64,000 nt of DNA from Thinopyrum elongatum (lineage: Eukaryota > Streptophyta > Magnoliopsida > Poales > Poaceae): NCBI GenBank assembly GCA_011799875.1, contig CM022302.1, positions 178,552,942-178,616,941 of the forward strand, read 5' to 3'. The notes beneath the pieces are model-generated. The model did no database searches. It saw only the letters and a list, made by a program, of their open reading frames with translations, and was not told the DNA's origin. Numbering within the stretch: position 1 is the stretch's first letter; the number at the start of each line of letters is the position of its first letter. Positions 53,351 to 64,000 of the stretch are shown here, piece after piece. The position numbers and the translations under genes are program-made.

Positions 53351-54664
53351 TTACCAAGCTAGGCCAAAAGCCTAAGCTTGGGGGAGTACGTATTTCCACC
53401 GACATTATATTCATGTGCACACATTTCATTCCAGTTGTCGGTGTTCACACTTTTTCATTGTATTATCCATGCTAGATTTATTTTCTTCTCGCTTTCTTCT
53501 TGTGTGTTTGAAAAACTTCGAGAAAATCCAAAAAAATATTTCTTGCTTCTTTTCGGTTTTTCTTTCTAGCTTAGTTAGTTGTAGTATTAAAAAGAAAACC
53601 CAAAAAGATTTCCTTGTTCTTCTTTTGCTTGTTGGGAGTTCTCCCGTGTAAATAGTTTTTCTTGTTTTTGTTTTTCCTTTTTTAGTTTGCTCTCTTCAAG
53701 AAAAACTAAAAACTCCAAAAATATTTCAGTGTATTTCTCTGAATTTCTTTTTTGTTGAGTCTTACCAAGGAGAAGACCATGATGAAAATGTTGAGTGTCT
53801 CTCATATGCATTATTATTGATCTAACAAAGAGCCCAAATTACCTTGTCTTCTCCTTTTGAATAAAATGTTTGCAGATTCCAGCTTAGTCCACGGCACTCT
53901 TGCACTATTATCATTTTCTTATCATTCGGTCGTGCAAGTGAAAGGCAATAATGACAATATTTGATGAAGTGGCTGTGGCAGAGAGAAATGGGTATGGACT
54001 CAACTTGTTCTGTTTTTGCAAATATGTTTAACCTAGCATCCATGATTCAGCCTATCATGATCAAACATGTTTGCAATGATAATTAGAGATTATAGTTTCT
54101 CATGCCATGCTTAAGTAGCTAGGAGTGGATAATGATTTATCTTGGATGTCAACATGCATTAAAATGATTGTGATGTAGTATGATGATATGATATCCTCCT
54201 CTGAATGTTTCAAGTGGCTTGACTTGGCACATGTTCATGCATGTAGTTGAATCAAAACCAACATAGCCTCTGTGATATTTATGTTCATGGTGTTCATATC
54301 CTACTCATGCTATTATTCAATGTTTATTATGCATAGTGCATGCTCATGACCATTTTCGCTCTCTAGGTGGCCGCTTCTCAACCTATTTGCTAGCCTTCGC
54401 CTATACTAAGCGGAATTACTGCTTGTACATCAAAATCTCAAAACCCAAAGTTATTCTAGATGAGTCCACCATATCTACCTATATGCGGTATTACCCTGCC
54501 GTTCTAAGTAAATTTGCATGTGCCACCTCTAAAATTTCAAATGAACATCTGTTTTTGTGTGCCTGGATTGTTCATAGAGCGACAGGGGGTAGTCGGTATC
54601 TTCCATGCTAAGCGGGTTATTCTCATGATGAGTGTTTATTCACTCGTCCTTGCATGAGAGGGGC
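53351..54664 (+). other. 3' non-coding interior of E
   Basis: It begins with a polypurine-like CCTAAGCTTGGGGGAG at 53370, then T-rich tracts with CCAAAAAATATTTC-type repeats (53525-53760). From about 54455 it is homologous to 17490-17700 of C (GAGTCCACCAT, ATATGCGGTATT, TTATTCTCATGATGAGTG). It is cut at 54665 by H; GGGGC at 54660-54664 is the candidate duplication. Confidence 0.6.
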
Positions 54665-56059
54665 TGTGACGGCCAGATAATCAAGCTACAGTAACCCCCT
54701 ACTAATGATGCCACGTCACCTCGATTACTATTGATAATCTCGCATTAGTTCAAAACCGATTCGAAATTCAAATTCAAAATATAGGCAAACAACAAAAGTT
54801 TTAAAACATTAAAACTAAAATGTTCGGATTGTGGCAAATAATCCATACTAAATATTGGTGAAGAAACCACACTTCTGTAAAGTATTTAAATGCACTATAG
54901 TAAGTAAAACAGCAGCAAAACTATTATTTAAATGCTCTTAAAATAATAAACAAATACAAACTACTTTATTTAATGTGCCAAAATAATTGTGGCAGTGGCA
55001 TAATTACTAATACTAAATTAGGTAGAACATTTGTATTTTATAAAACAAAATCAAACTGGTAAATAAAAGAAAACAGAAAAGAGAAAATAAATAAAAGGAA
55101 CCCCCCTGGCTAACTGGGCCACGGCCCAGCCGGCCGACCCACCAGGCCACACGCCAGGCGGCCCAACTAACCCCCTGGCCTACCTAGCCACCCCCACAAC
55201 GCGAAACCCTAACCACCGACGCCCCCACTCCGCCCCCACTCGCTCGCTCTCCCCCCCGATCTGGATCGAGATCGGGGGCAAGGACCCGACGCCGCCGCCG
55301 GCCGACCCCGACCCCTCTGGTGCTCCCCGTCTCCGTCGCTCATCCCCGACCTCCTCCTCGAATGGCTTCTTCGAGCCTCGCCGAACCCCCTTCCCTTCAA
55401 CGCGGGTGAGGTCCAGGCTCCGGCCTCTCCTCTCCTCCTCTGTCGCGCGCCCCACCATGGCCATGGCTGTGCTCCCACTCCCGCCGTGTGCGCTGGCCGC
55501 GCCGAGCGCCTCGCCCGGCGCGCCCGACTCCGCTCGGTGCGTGCCCACGCCGCATCTGCCGCGGCCCAGCGCGCCCGTCCACCCGCAGCAAGTGCTCGCC
55601 CGCCCGCGTTCGCCGCTCGCCGCCCGCCGCGGCGACCGCCTAGTCCCGCTCCGTCCTGCCGCCCGCTTCCCCCGCTGTTGCCCGCCCCGCTCGCCTGCCT
55701 CGCCGCGAACCGCCACTGTTGCTGTGGCGCCCCGCCGCGCCCTCGTGCACCCCGCCGTGGCCGCTGCCCCTAACATCTCCGCCCGCGCCAGCGCCTCCCG
55801 CTGCGCGCGCGCGCTGGCCCATCCAGCCGCCCCTCCACGGCCCCGGCGTCCCCCTCCGGCGACCGCCTCCATCGCCACGGCCTCGCCGCTGCCACGTCCG
55901 GCGCCGACGCCGTGCCGGCGCCCATACGCGCCCGCTGGCCCTCGCCCGGGTCGGGCGCCTTCAGCGCCTGTGCCCGTGTGCCCGCACGCCCGACCCGCTA
56001 CGGCCCTCAGTGCCACTGACGTTGGGGCCCCACGCCCCAGAACAAGAATTAGAAAAAGA

Positions 56060-56170
56060 ATTAAAAAATTTAATAATTAATTAATTAAATGAATTAATTA
56101 ATCTAATTAATCATGTTAATTAATCTAATTAATCTGTTTAGTTAGGCTAATTAATTGCTAATTAATTAAA
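56060..56170 (+). repeat. ATTAATTAA low-complexity tract
   Basis: Repeated TTAATTAAT with few other bases; non-coding. Confidence 0.7.
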
Positions 56171-56432
56171 CAACCAATGACGAGCGGGTCCCACCTGCCA
56201 GGGTTGACCTAGTCAACATGTGGCCCTGCTGACATCATGATGACATCACGCTGACATCATAATGTCATTTTCTAATTAAATTAATTCTGTTAATTCAAAA
56301 AATGAATTAAAACTTTGATAAATAATATAAAATAATCCGTAACTCGGATGAAAATACTTTATACATGTAAGTTGCTCAGAACGACGAGACGGACCTGAAT
56401 ACGCAGTCCGTTCGTCTGCCACACATCCCTAG

Positions 56433-56558
56433 CATAGCGAACCTGCAACCGTTCCCCTCCGGTTCGTCTGTCCAAAATGCCAAACAGCAGGAATACTTTC
56501 TCGGATGTTTTCCCCCTTCGCCGGTATCACCTATCCCTGCGTTAGATCACCCCTGGCA
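56433..56558 (+). other. Structured motif shared with CACTA element F
   Basis: CATAGCGAACCTGCAACCG, CCCCTCCGGTTCGTCTGTCC, CGGATGTTTTCCCCCTTC and GCGTTAGATCACCCC align in order with 28991-29115. AACCG...CGGTT can pair. It lies about 80 bp before an exon-like segment. Confidence 0.7.
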
Positions 56559-56638
56559 CCGCGTATTGCCTTGATATATTTTGTGATGCTTTGTTTGCTC
56601 CGTATTTACTATTTCTCCCCCCTGTTCTTCTCGGGTAG

Positions 56639-58119
56639 ACCCCGAAACCGACACTGATGCCCCTGAGTACGACTACATCGACGACGACCCTTCCTTCTCA
56701 ACCAAGCTTCCAGGCAAGCAAACCCCCCTTGTTCATCCTGATATTGCCTACTCTTTCCCTCTACTGCTTGCATTAGAGTAGTGTAGCTGTTACTGCTTTC
56801 GGTTAATCCTATTCTGCTGCATAGCCTGTCTTTGCTACTACTATTGACACCTTTACCTGCAATCCTAATGCTTAGTATAGGTTGCTAGAATTACATCAGT
56901 GGCCCTACATTCTTGTCCGTCTGCCATGCTATACTACTGGGCCGTGATCACTTCGGGAGGTGATCATGGGTACATATCCTATATACTTTTACATTACCTA
57001 TGTTACTGTTCGGAGATGGGGGCTGAAGGGGCAGGTGGTTCCACCCAGGTAGTGGTGGGCCTGGGTTCCCGACAACCCCCTGATTGTTACTTTGTGGCGG
57101 AGCGACAGGGCAGGTTGCGACCACCTAGGAGACAGGTAGGCCTGGTACCTGGTCGGCGTCCGCGGTTACCTCAAAATAACATGCTTAACGAGATCTTGGT
57201 ATTTGATCTGAGTCTGGCTACGAGCCTATAAGCACTAACCAACTACGCGGGAACAGTTATGGGCTCTCGACGTCGTGGTATCAGCCGAAGCCTTCTAGAC
57301 GTCAGTGTTTGAGCGGCGCGCGCCGGATTGGACTAGAACGCCTGCTCTTGTATTAAGGAGGCTAGGTCTGCTTCCGGCCGCCCTCGCAACATGCAGGAGT
57401 GCAATGGGCGATGGGCCCAGACCCCTGCACGCTCAGGATTTAGACCGGCATGCTGACCTCTCTGTTGAGCCTAGGTAGGGCTGCGACGTGTTGATCTTCC
57501 GAGGTCGGACATGACCCAGGAAAGTGTGCCCAGCCAGAGGGATCGAGTGTGTTGGGTAATGTGGTGCACCCCTGCAGGGAAGTTTATCTATTCGAATAGC
57601 CGTGTCCCTCGGTAAAAGGATGACCCAGAGTTGTACTTCGGCCTTATGACAACTAGAACCGGATACTTAATAAAACACACCCCTTACAAGTCCCAGATAC
57701 AACCCGGTGATCACTTTCCCACAGGGCGACGAGGGGAGGATCGCCGGGTAGGTTTATGCTATGCGATGTTACTTGATGCTGCACTTGCTACTCTCTTCTA
57801 CATGCTTCAAGATGGAGCCTGCCAGAAGCGTAGTCTTCGATAGGCCTAGCTATCCTCCTCTTATTCTGGCATTCTGCAGTTCAGTCCACAGATACTACCC
57901 ATTTCCTTGATACCAATGCATATGTAGTGTAGATCCTTGCTTGCGAGTACTTTGGATGAGTACTCACGGTTGCTTTGCTCCCTCTTTTCCCCCCTTTTCC
58001 ATTATTCCCGGTTGTCGCAACCAGATGCTGGAGCCCCGGAGCCAGACACCACCTTCGACGACTCCTACTACACCGAGGGTGCCTACTACTATGTTCAGGC
58101 CGCCGACGAGCAGGAGTAG
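56639..58119 (+). CDS. Possible spliced acidic ORF within the LTR of H
   Basis: Segment 56639-56713 follows a strong pyrimidine tract plus AG and ends before GCAAGC (a GC donor with otherwise good consensus); it reads DPETDTDAPEYDYIDDDP. Segment 58025-58119 follows AACCAG and, joined in phase, reads APEPDTTFDDSYYTEGAYYY and ends at TAG 58117. Both are acidic and Tyr/Asp/Pro-rich, supporting one protein. The start exon was not identified; the GC-rich block with ATGs near 55457 is one candidate. The matching part of the 3' LTR is outside the window. Tentative. Confidence 0.35.
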
Positions 58120-58420
58120 TTAGGAGGATCCGAGGCAGGAGGCCTGCACCTCTTTCGATCTGTATCCCAGTTTGTGCTAGCCATCTTATGGCACCTTGTT
58201 TAACTTTATGTCTGTACTCAGATATTGTTGCTTCCGCTGACTCGTTTATGTTCGAGCACTTGTATTCGAGCCCTCGAGGCCCCCTGGCTTGTAATATGAT
58301 GCTTGTATGACTTATTTGTTTTTAGAGTTGTGTTGTGATATCTTCCCGTGAGTCCCTGATCTTGATCGTACTTGTTTGCATGTATGATTAGTGTACGATT
58401 GGATCGGGGGCGTCACAAGT

Positions 58421-58433
58421 TGGTATCAGAGCC
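58421..58433 (+). promoter_or_regulatory. Primer-binding site of H (initiator-Met tRNA type)
   Basis: TGGTATCAGAGCC, three bases after the LTR end. It is the standard plant PBS complementary to initiator tRNA-Met. Confidence 0.85.
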
Positions 58434-61400
58434 GACTGCCTGTACGATTCCCCCTTCCACACTCCTTGGCCGAAGTCGAGTCTAGACATTGCTAAACTTT
58501 TACTAACATGGTTGTGTGTCTTACGGGCCCACGTCGCCATTGGGTGGTATTAGGATCTTTTACTCCTCGTCTGTATTCTGGGACTCTGATCTCTCTTCTA
58601 TTTGGGTTAAATGATTTTACTAACTCTTACTCTAGGTTCTCGATAATACTTCTCCCGGAGAGCCCCTTCAGTCCAGATGATCGCCTGCTGCACCAGAAGA
58701 TTCGGAAGATACTCTCCGGCGTTCACTCGAGACCTTGTGCTCGTTGCTTTTGCAATTCTCTACAACCGTTATCCCTATGGATACTTACATGCACCTGTCG
58801 TTTTTACTTTCATTCCCAGTTGCTCTTGCTATTACAAGATGCATCGAATTATTCTCCGACTTTTTAAGAATCCTTGAGCTTACCGCCTTGTAGTTCCTTG
58901 CCGCAGAAATACCTCTACGGATAATTCCTCGCACTTATCGAGTATCCGTTCATCCCCAATTGATTCATGTATTTCACAAAAGTCTTCAAAATACCATTCG
59001 ATCTTCCGAAAATCCTCAACAACCTATTGCTCTTGAAATTCTTGCTTGCATTATGATTAATCCCATAAGTTTGGTAATCTAATTAGCATCCTTTGTCATT
59101 ATCATTTTGAGTCCGTTGATTCAATATGTTGCGAATGCTCGCAATCCTCAATCAGATCCTAGAATTCATCCTTCCGGCTCAGACATCATTTTGAACATGA
59201 GCTGGTTCTCGACCAATCAATTTGCCGTCGATTGTACCCCTAAGTCTATTCAACTTATCTATCCTTAATCAGAGCGTTTGCTTCTGATCCTTTGATTTGG
59301 AAATCATAATTCCTTTGCATTTGAGCCTTGAATTAGTCAATTTTTTCTATAATCTGATCTCCTTGCATTCTTTCTTCTTCTGGTTGAGTACCGATACTCA
59401 CATTAGATCCTTTGCGGTCCACTAGATCCTTTGGTGGATTATTATCTGACCATTCTGCATATTCTCAAAACCTGGAGTTCTTTCCTTGATACATGATGCC
59501 ATTGGTAAATCCTATTCTCTGATTTGGCCAACCATGCTCTGCTTTCGAGCTGGTGATATTTACTCTTGAAGCTTGTGGTATATGTTCCTAAGATGCCCCT
59601 ATGGGTTGAACCTATACCTTCCCTAAAAACCGTATGAACCCGAAGGTTTTCACAAGTCATACCCTTCTGGTGTTTTACCAGATAATTTTCTACCATACAA
59701 CTTCTTCAAGGACGAGAAGTGAATAATAGGTTATGCATTGGAGAAGTGGGAGTTGACCTTGAACTTTGTGTTCATGCCCATGGACACGATGTAGATCCTA
59801 TCATGGAAGCTTCTTGTAATAATAACTATTTCCTTGATATAATATCCTCTGGTATCTGTGAATTGATCCTTTGCAGTCGTGGTTCCGACCATATGTTCTC
59901 CTTTGACTCTATTTATCGGACAAGTTAAAGTACTTGCCTTCTGCAGATCAATACGCCTGCCCAACCTCTATTTTGATCCACCTTCGAGTATTGCCCCCTG
60001 GTATCTCGAGGATATCAACCCATTGTACTACATCTTATGAATTTCTGATGAAGTAGTACCTTTCCCCGTCATAGTCACTCCACGGGTTCTGAGTTATTAA
60101 TCACTCGAGAACACCGATAAGTGAATCGATTCCGCACTCCGATTCAATAACTCTAAGTAATTTTCATTGCTTACGAGATTAGTAATCCTTCAAGTCATTC
60201 CTAACCTGATCGGCTATATCATTATCGTGCTAAATTTTAACATTGCTACCTGGTCCTTCTTCCCAGAGCACAATTTTTTGACGATGAGCTAAGCTTACAT
60301 CAATCTTCCTCGTCATATCATTTCGCCTTGAACAACAGGCTTGATTTTGAGTTTGTGCCGTACCCTTGGTTCTAATAACCTTTCCCTTCATCATTCCTTT
60401 GACTTGATGTCATCGCCGATCGATTACATCTTCATGAAATCTCTCGACAAATGTGTCATGATCATCATCAACATTCTGAGCTCTTCCAGAATAACAATCG
60501 AATTCTTGATGAGAAATACCATCCTAGCCCCTCGATGATTTATGTTATCAACGGCAACTTTATTGCCCTCCCTCCGACACAAAATTGTTCATGTTTTGTG
60601 TAGTACCTTGAGTTTATTTCTATCCAGCTTGTGTTATGATCTACCTTGGAGTATTACCATATTTTATGTAAATAATTTCATGGGAATTTCACCACGTCTT
60701 GAGAATTCTTGATACAAGTGATACCTATCACCATCTCCATTCTTTCCTTGGTCCCCGTGTTGTTTCTAACCGGAATACCGACAAATGGACTGAGAGGTGT
60801 AATTTTAGAACTTATAGCAACCCTATTGCTTGGAGTTAATGGTCGATAGCTTGATTCTTAGTCTGTTGGTTATTGAATCACCATTCTAACATCGATCGTG
60901 CTACTTAGTCCATCTTCTAGGTGCACATTTTGATCAATGTTCACTCGAGTATGTTCTCCTCGAACATACTTCGTTATATACTTCGACATGTCCAATATGT
61001 TACCTTGTTCCATAATTGTGGAAATCCATCCTTTGGAAATCTCGATGAATTGTCGCTGAGTCCATCAGCCACCTCCTCATCCTCTTGTTGGTTTACTGAT
61101 GAACTCTTGTTTCGGAACTCGCTTCCATAGTTCATTTCCCAAGAATCTTACAACGTCTTCTCGTCAATTTGTGTCGCACCTTTTCTTCTCAGGCATCCTG
61201 AGTCTGAGGTATCCTGACCCCAATCAGATCTGAAACTCGGTCAGATATGATGGTTGGAACATTTTCCAAGAGTCATAACATTGGTCCTTATATGACCCGA
61301 TAAGGTGATGTCATGCCTAGCACACCTGGCCGGAGGACCTGTTGTTATAGTTTCCTTTTTAGCAAGGTTAACCATTCTTCCATGAGGAAATTGTAAGACT

Positions 61401-62616
61401 TATTCTATAAGTTGTTCCTGATGAATCCTTTGTGTATCCAAGTCCGACCTTTGCTTGAAGACCATGTCGATGCTATCTCGAAGCATGTCTGTGGTACTCC
61501 GATTTTCAACAAGAACATTTGAAGCCCAATGCTAAATGTTTCTTGCTCAATTATCCAAACACTGTTGTATGGGTAATGTCATGAAGTTTCTCTCCCCTTA
61601 CCTAAAGGATTTTCTACATTATATCCTGTCACGGATATCATGCTCTGCTTGTCCTTGGGAAGGATATACCCCTGAAATATGTGTTTAAACACATTTTCCT
61701 TTTCATTGTTCTGTTTAATCTGATAATCACATTTTCCTTTCCATTGTTTTGTTTAACCTTTCTGGTAATCTGACTTAACTAAGCAGTGATAGTTCCCTGC
61801 TTAGGTAAGCACCTTGTTGTACCACGCTGTTAGTAAGACCCTGTTACTATTGTTGATGATATTCCGGTAACCACCGATGGACGAGAACTTTGCCTATTGG
61901 TCTGCCTCGTTCAACGAGCAGGAAAATGGTTCTCTTTGTCCCTCGCCCTTGGTACCGATGTTGTTGCCGACATAACTGACAGGCTATCCTCTAACATGCC
62001 TTGCTTACATGATCATGCAAGACGTCACCGCCCTTCCTACTTTTAACCCACATGGTGGGCCCATAACCCACAGTTCCACAGGATCGAAACCTGACTCCTG
62101 CACACCTCCCTGTTCCCAACGTTATTCCTCGTGCATGGCCTCGTAAGTAATTACGGGCCACCTTCCTTGAGATAATCTATTCTAGTTTTAGCCGCAATAC
62201 TTATTCTGTTGCTTTGAACCCCTCTCACACTCCGTTTCAGGCATCGAACATTTGCCTACCTGCTTGAAAATTCTCATACCTACTATTATTTCTCTCGATG
62301 TATTTCCTGAGTTCCAACTCGAGAGATACTCATATGTTCATTCATGGGTTATCCCCCAGACGAATACCCTCTTAGCATTCTATCGTTGCCGAGCTGCCCT
62401 TACCTATTCGTAAGTACGATGGGATTCCCGAAGAAAGTATGACGACTTCATCATGATGACCTAAAGCAGAGAAATGAAGACATCAACGTAAAGGATCGAC
62501 CTCTTCGAGAAGAGCAACCAAGACCGAGAAGAATCATTAGAATTTCGTAACCTAGTCTTTCCCCCTTACTCCCCCTCTTAAATCTCGGGACGAGATTTCT
62601 TGTAGTGGAGGAGAAT
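58434..62616 (+). other. Non-coding interior of H
   Basis: All ORFs are short (at most 119 codons) and match no retrotransposon domain I know. The composition is even, with frequent TCATTCC and CTTGA-type words on the plus strand. The terminal polypurine stretch TGTAGTGGAGGAGAAT lies at 62601-62616. Confidence 0.6.
62605..62616 (+). promoter_or_regulatory. Polypurine tract of H
   Basis: GTGGAGGAGAAT immediately before the 3' LTR. Confidence 0.6.
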
Positions 62617-64000
62617 TGTGACGGCCAGATAATCAAGCTACAGTAACCCTCTACTAATGATGCCACGTCACCTTGATTACTGTTGATAATCTCGCATTAG
62701 TTCAAAACCGATTCGAAATTCAAATTCAAAATATAGGCAAACAACAAAAGTTCTAAAACATTAAAACTAAAATGTTCGGATTGTGGCAAATAATCCATAC
62801 TAAATATTGGTGACGAAACCACACTTCTGTAAAGTATTTAAATGCACTATAGTAAGTAAAACAGCAGCAAAACTATTATTTAAATGCTCTTAAAATAATA
62901 AACAAATACAAACTACTTTATTTAATGTGCCAAAATAATTGTGGCAGTGGCATAATTACTAATACTAAATTAGGTAGAACTTTTGTATTTTATAAAACAA
63001 AATCAAACTGGTAAATAAAAGAAAATAGAAAAGAAAAATAAATAAAAGGAACCCCCTGGCTAACTGGGCCACAGCCCAGCCGACCGACCCACCAGGCCAC
63101 ATGCCAGGCAGGCCCAACTAACCCCCTGGCCTACTTAGCCACCCCCACTACCCGAAACCCTAACCACCGACGCCCCCACTCCCCCCACTCGCTCGGTCTC
63201 CCCGCCGATCTGGATCGAGATCGGGGGCAAGGACCCGCCGCCGCCGCCCGACCCCGACCCCGCCGGTGCTCCCCGTCTCCGTCGCTTGTCCCCGAACGGC
63301 TTCTTCAAGCCTCACTGAACCCCCTTCCCTCCAACACGGGTGAGGTTCCGGGCTCCGACCTCTCCTCTCCTCCTCTGTCGCGTGCCCCACCACGACCATG
63401 GCTGTGCTCCTACTCCCGTTGTGTGCGCTGGCCGCGCCCAGCGCCTCCCCCGGCGCGCCCGACTCCGCCCGGTGCGTGCCCACGCCGCATCTGCCACGGC
63501 CCAGCTCGCCCGTCCACCCGCAGCAAGTGCTCGCCCGCCCGCGTTCGCCGGTCGCCGCCCGCCACGGTGAGGCCTGGCCCCGCTCCGTCCTGCCGCCCGC
63601 TTCCCGCGCTATTGCCCGCCCCGCTCGCCTGCCTCGCCGCGAACCGCCACTGCTGCTGCGGCGCCCCGCCGCGCCCTCGTGCACCCCTCCGTGGCCGCCG
63701 CCCCCAACATCTCCGCCCGCGCCAGCGCCTCCGCTGCGCGCGTGCTGGCTTATCCGGCCGCCCCCTCCACGGCCCCGGCGACCGCCTGCATCGCCACGGC
63801 CTCGCCCCGCCTTGGCCTCGCCGCTGCCATGTCCGGCGCCGGTGCCGTGCCGGCGCCCATCCGCGCCCGCTGGCCCTCGCCCGGGTCGGGCGCCTTCAGT
63901 GCCTGTGCCCATGTGCCCGCACGCCCGACCCGCTACGGCCCTCAGTGCCATTAACGTTGGGGCCCCACGCCCCAGAACAAGAATTAAAAAAAAGAAATAA
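62617..64000 (+). repeat. 3' LTR of H, incomplete
   Basis: The first 1384 bp of the LTR, aligning with 54665 to about 56060 with scattered substitutions and several small indels, mostly in the GC-rich block. It continues beyond the window. Confidence 0.88.

Larger units (their letters stand above)
20990..54664 (+). mobile_element. Gypsy element E (Athila-type), gag-protease without RT, four insertions
   Basis: E starts at 20990 inside the D gag (left flank ATATT at 20985-20989). Its own sequence is 20990-21713, 33688-33992, about 34590-37963 and 51893-54664. F, a hAT-like fragment, G and H account for the rest. It has a 5' LTR, a PBS with two mismatches, broken gag and protease, an LTR-like internal promoter segment, a broken ATHILA ORF-1-like gene and a 3' non-coding region. 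No reverse transcriptase, RNase H or integrase is found between the protease (37609) and the second gene (52332), so E appears non-autonomous. Its 3' LTR is beyond H. Confidence 0.75.
54665..58417 (+). repeat. 5' LTR of H
   Basis: It starts TGTGACGGCC and ends GGGGGCGTCACA, so TGTGACG and CGTCACA are inverted ends. Parts: AT-rich left 450 bp, a very GC-rich block (55090-56040), an ATTAATTAA tract (56060-56170), a hairpin (GACGGAC...GTCCGTT near 56391), a motif shared with F (56433-56558), and two exon-like segments (56639-56713, 58025-58119). Confidence 0.88.
54665..64000 (+). mobile_element. Long-LTR non-coding Gypsy-type element H (LARD-like), runs off the window
   Basis: 5' LTR 54665-58417 (3753 bp), interior 58418-62616 (4.2 kb), 3' LTR from 62617 and incomplete. 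The PBS is of initiator-Met type, and the polypurine end AATCTCGGGACGAGATTTC resembles Tekay/Del-type elements (from memory). The interior has no gag, protease, RT or integrase motif in any frame offered by long ORFs. A large retrotransposon derivative that depends on a partner is the best description. Confidence 0.8.

Noticed and set aside
55180..56016. Long ORF on the minus strand (278 codons) and overlapping plus-strand ORFs to 56084
   Set aside because: They lie in the GC-rich block of the H LTR. The low-complexity Ala/Gly/Arg/Pro composition in several frames at once is what GC-rich DNA gives, and the 3' LTR copy (63160-63951) differs by indels.
57273..57283. TGGTATCAGCC as a second Met-type primer site
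   Set aside because: It lies inside the H LTR, with no LTR end before it; the true site is at 58421.
63160..64000. Equivalent GC-rich ORFs on both strands in the 3' LTR of H
   Set aside because: Same composition artefact as in the 5' LTR; no conserved motif.
1..64000. Host protein gene, tRNA, rRNA or CRISPR array
   Set aside because: Every long ORF falls inside a retrotransposon or the CACTA element. The short tRNA-like matches are primer-binding sites, and the regular repeats are tandem or subterminal transposon repeats.

Overview
The window is intergenic DNA from a large grass genome, most likely a Triticeae species (wheat, barley, Aegilops or a relative). I infer this from the composition: almost every base belongs to Gypsy LTR retrotransposons or to one CACTA transposon of the kinds that fill Triticeae chromosomes. 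I see no ordinary host gene, tRNA, rRNA or CRISPR array. Family names are given only as 'like', because I could not search a repeat library.

The layout is a deep nest, resolved from LTR ends, primer-binding sites (PBS), target-site duplications (TSDs) and the continuation of broken sequences. Element Z (1-629, Athila-like gag piece) is interrupted by element A (Tat/Fatima-like, from 630). A is interrupted by B (2635-9702, complete) and by a minus-strand LTR, J (from 10699). J is interrupted by D (from 11895). D's 5' LTR is interrupted by C (12657-19990, complete), and D's gag start is interrupted by its sibling E (from 20990). E's 5' LTR carries a CACTA element F (21714-33684) and a hAT-like fragment (33993 to about 34590). 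E's internal region carries G (37964-51892, complete, coding on the minus strand) and H (from 54665, running off the right edge). The far ends of Z, A, J, D, E and H lie outside the window.

Coding content. G has gag, protease, reverse transcriptase, RNase H and integrase on the minus strand, with a few stops or shifts. It also has a separate spliced gene on the plus strand (39338-43354) that converges on pol. E has Athila-type gag and protease plus an ATHILA ORF-1-like gene, but no reverse transcriptase. B and C are about 7-kb elements sharing one uncharacterised ORF and no gag-pol. H has 3.75-kb LTRs and a non-coding interior. F has a TNP2-type transposase pseudogene, a small coiled-coil/membrane ORF, and a second gene joining a plant transposase domain to a Ulp1-like cysteine protease domain.

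How the parts may work together (inference). B, C, D, E and probably Z carry, or are related to elements carrying, the same tRNA-Asp type primer site. C shares 3' internal non-coding sequence with E. This fits a set of dependent elements moved by enzymes encoded elsewhere. The least expected observations are: a structured motif shared by the CACTA element and the Gypsy LTR of H; an LTR-U3-like promoter module inside E; a palindrome upstream of several TATA boxes; a phase-matched spliced ORF inside the H LTR; and a tandem-repeat spacer inside G pol.
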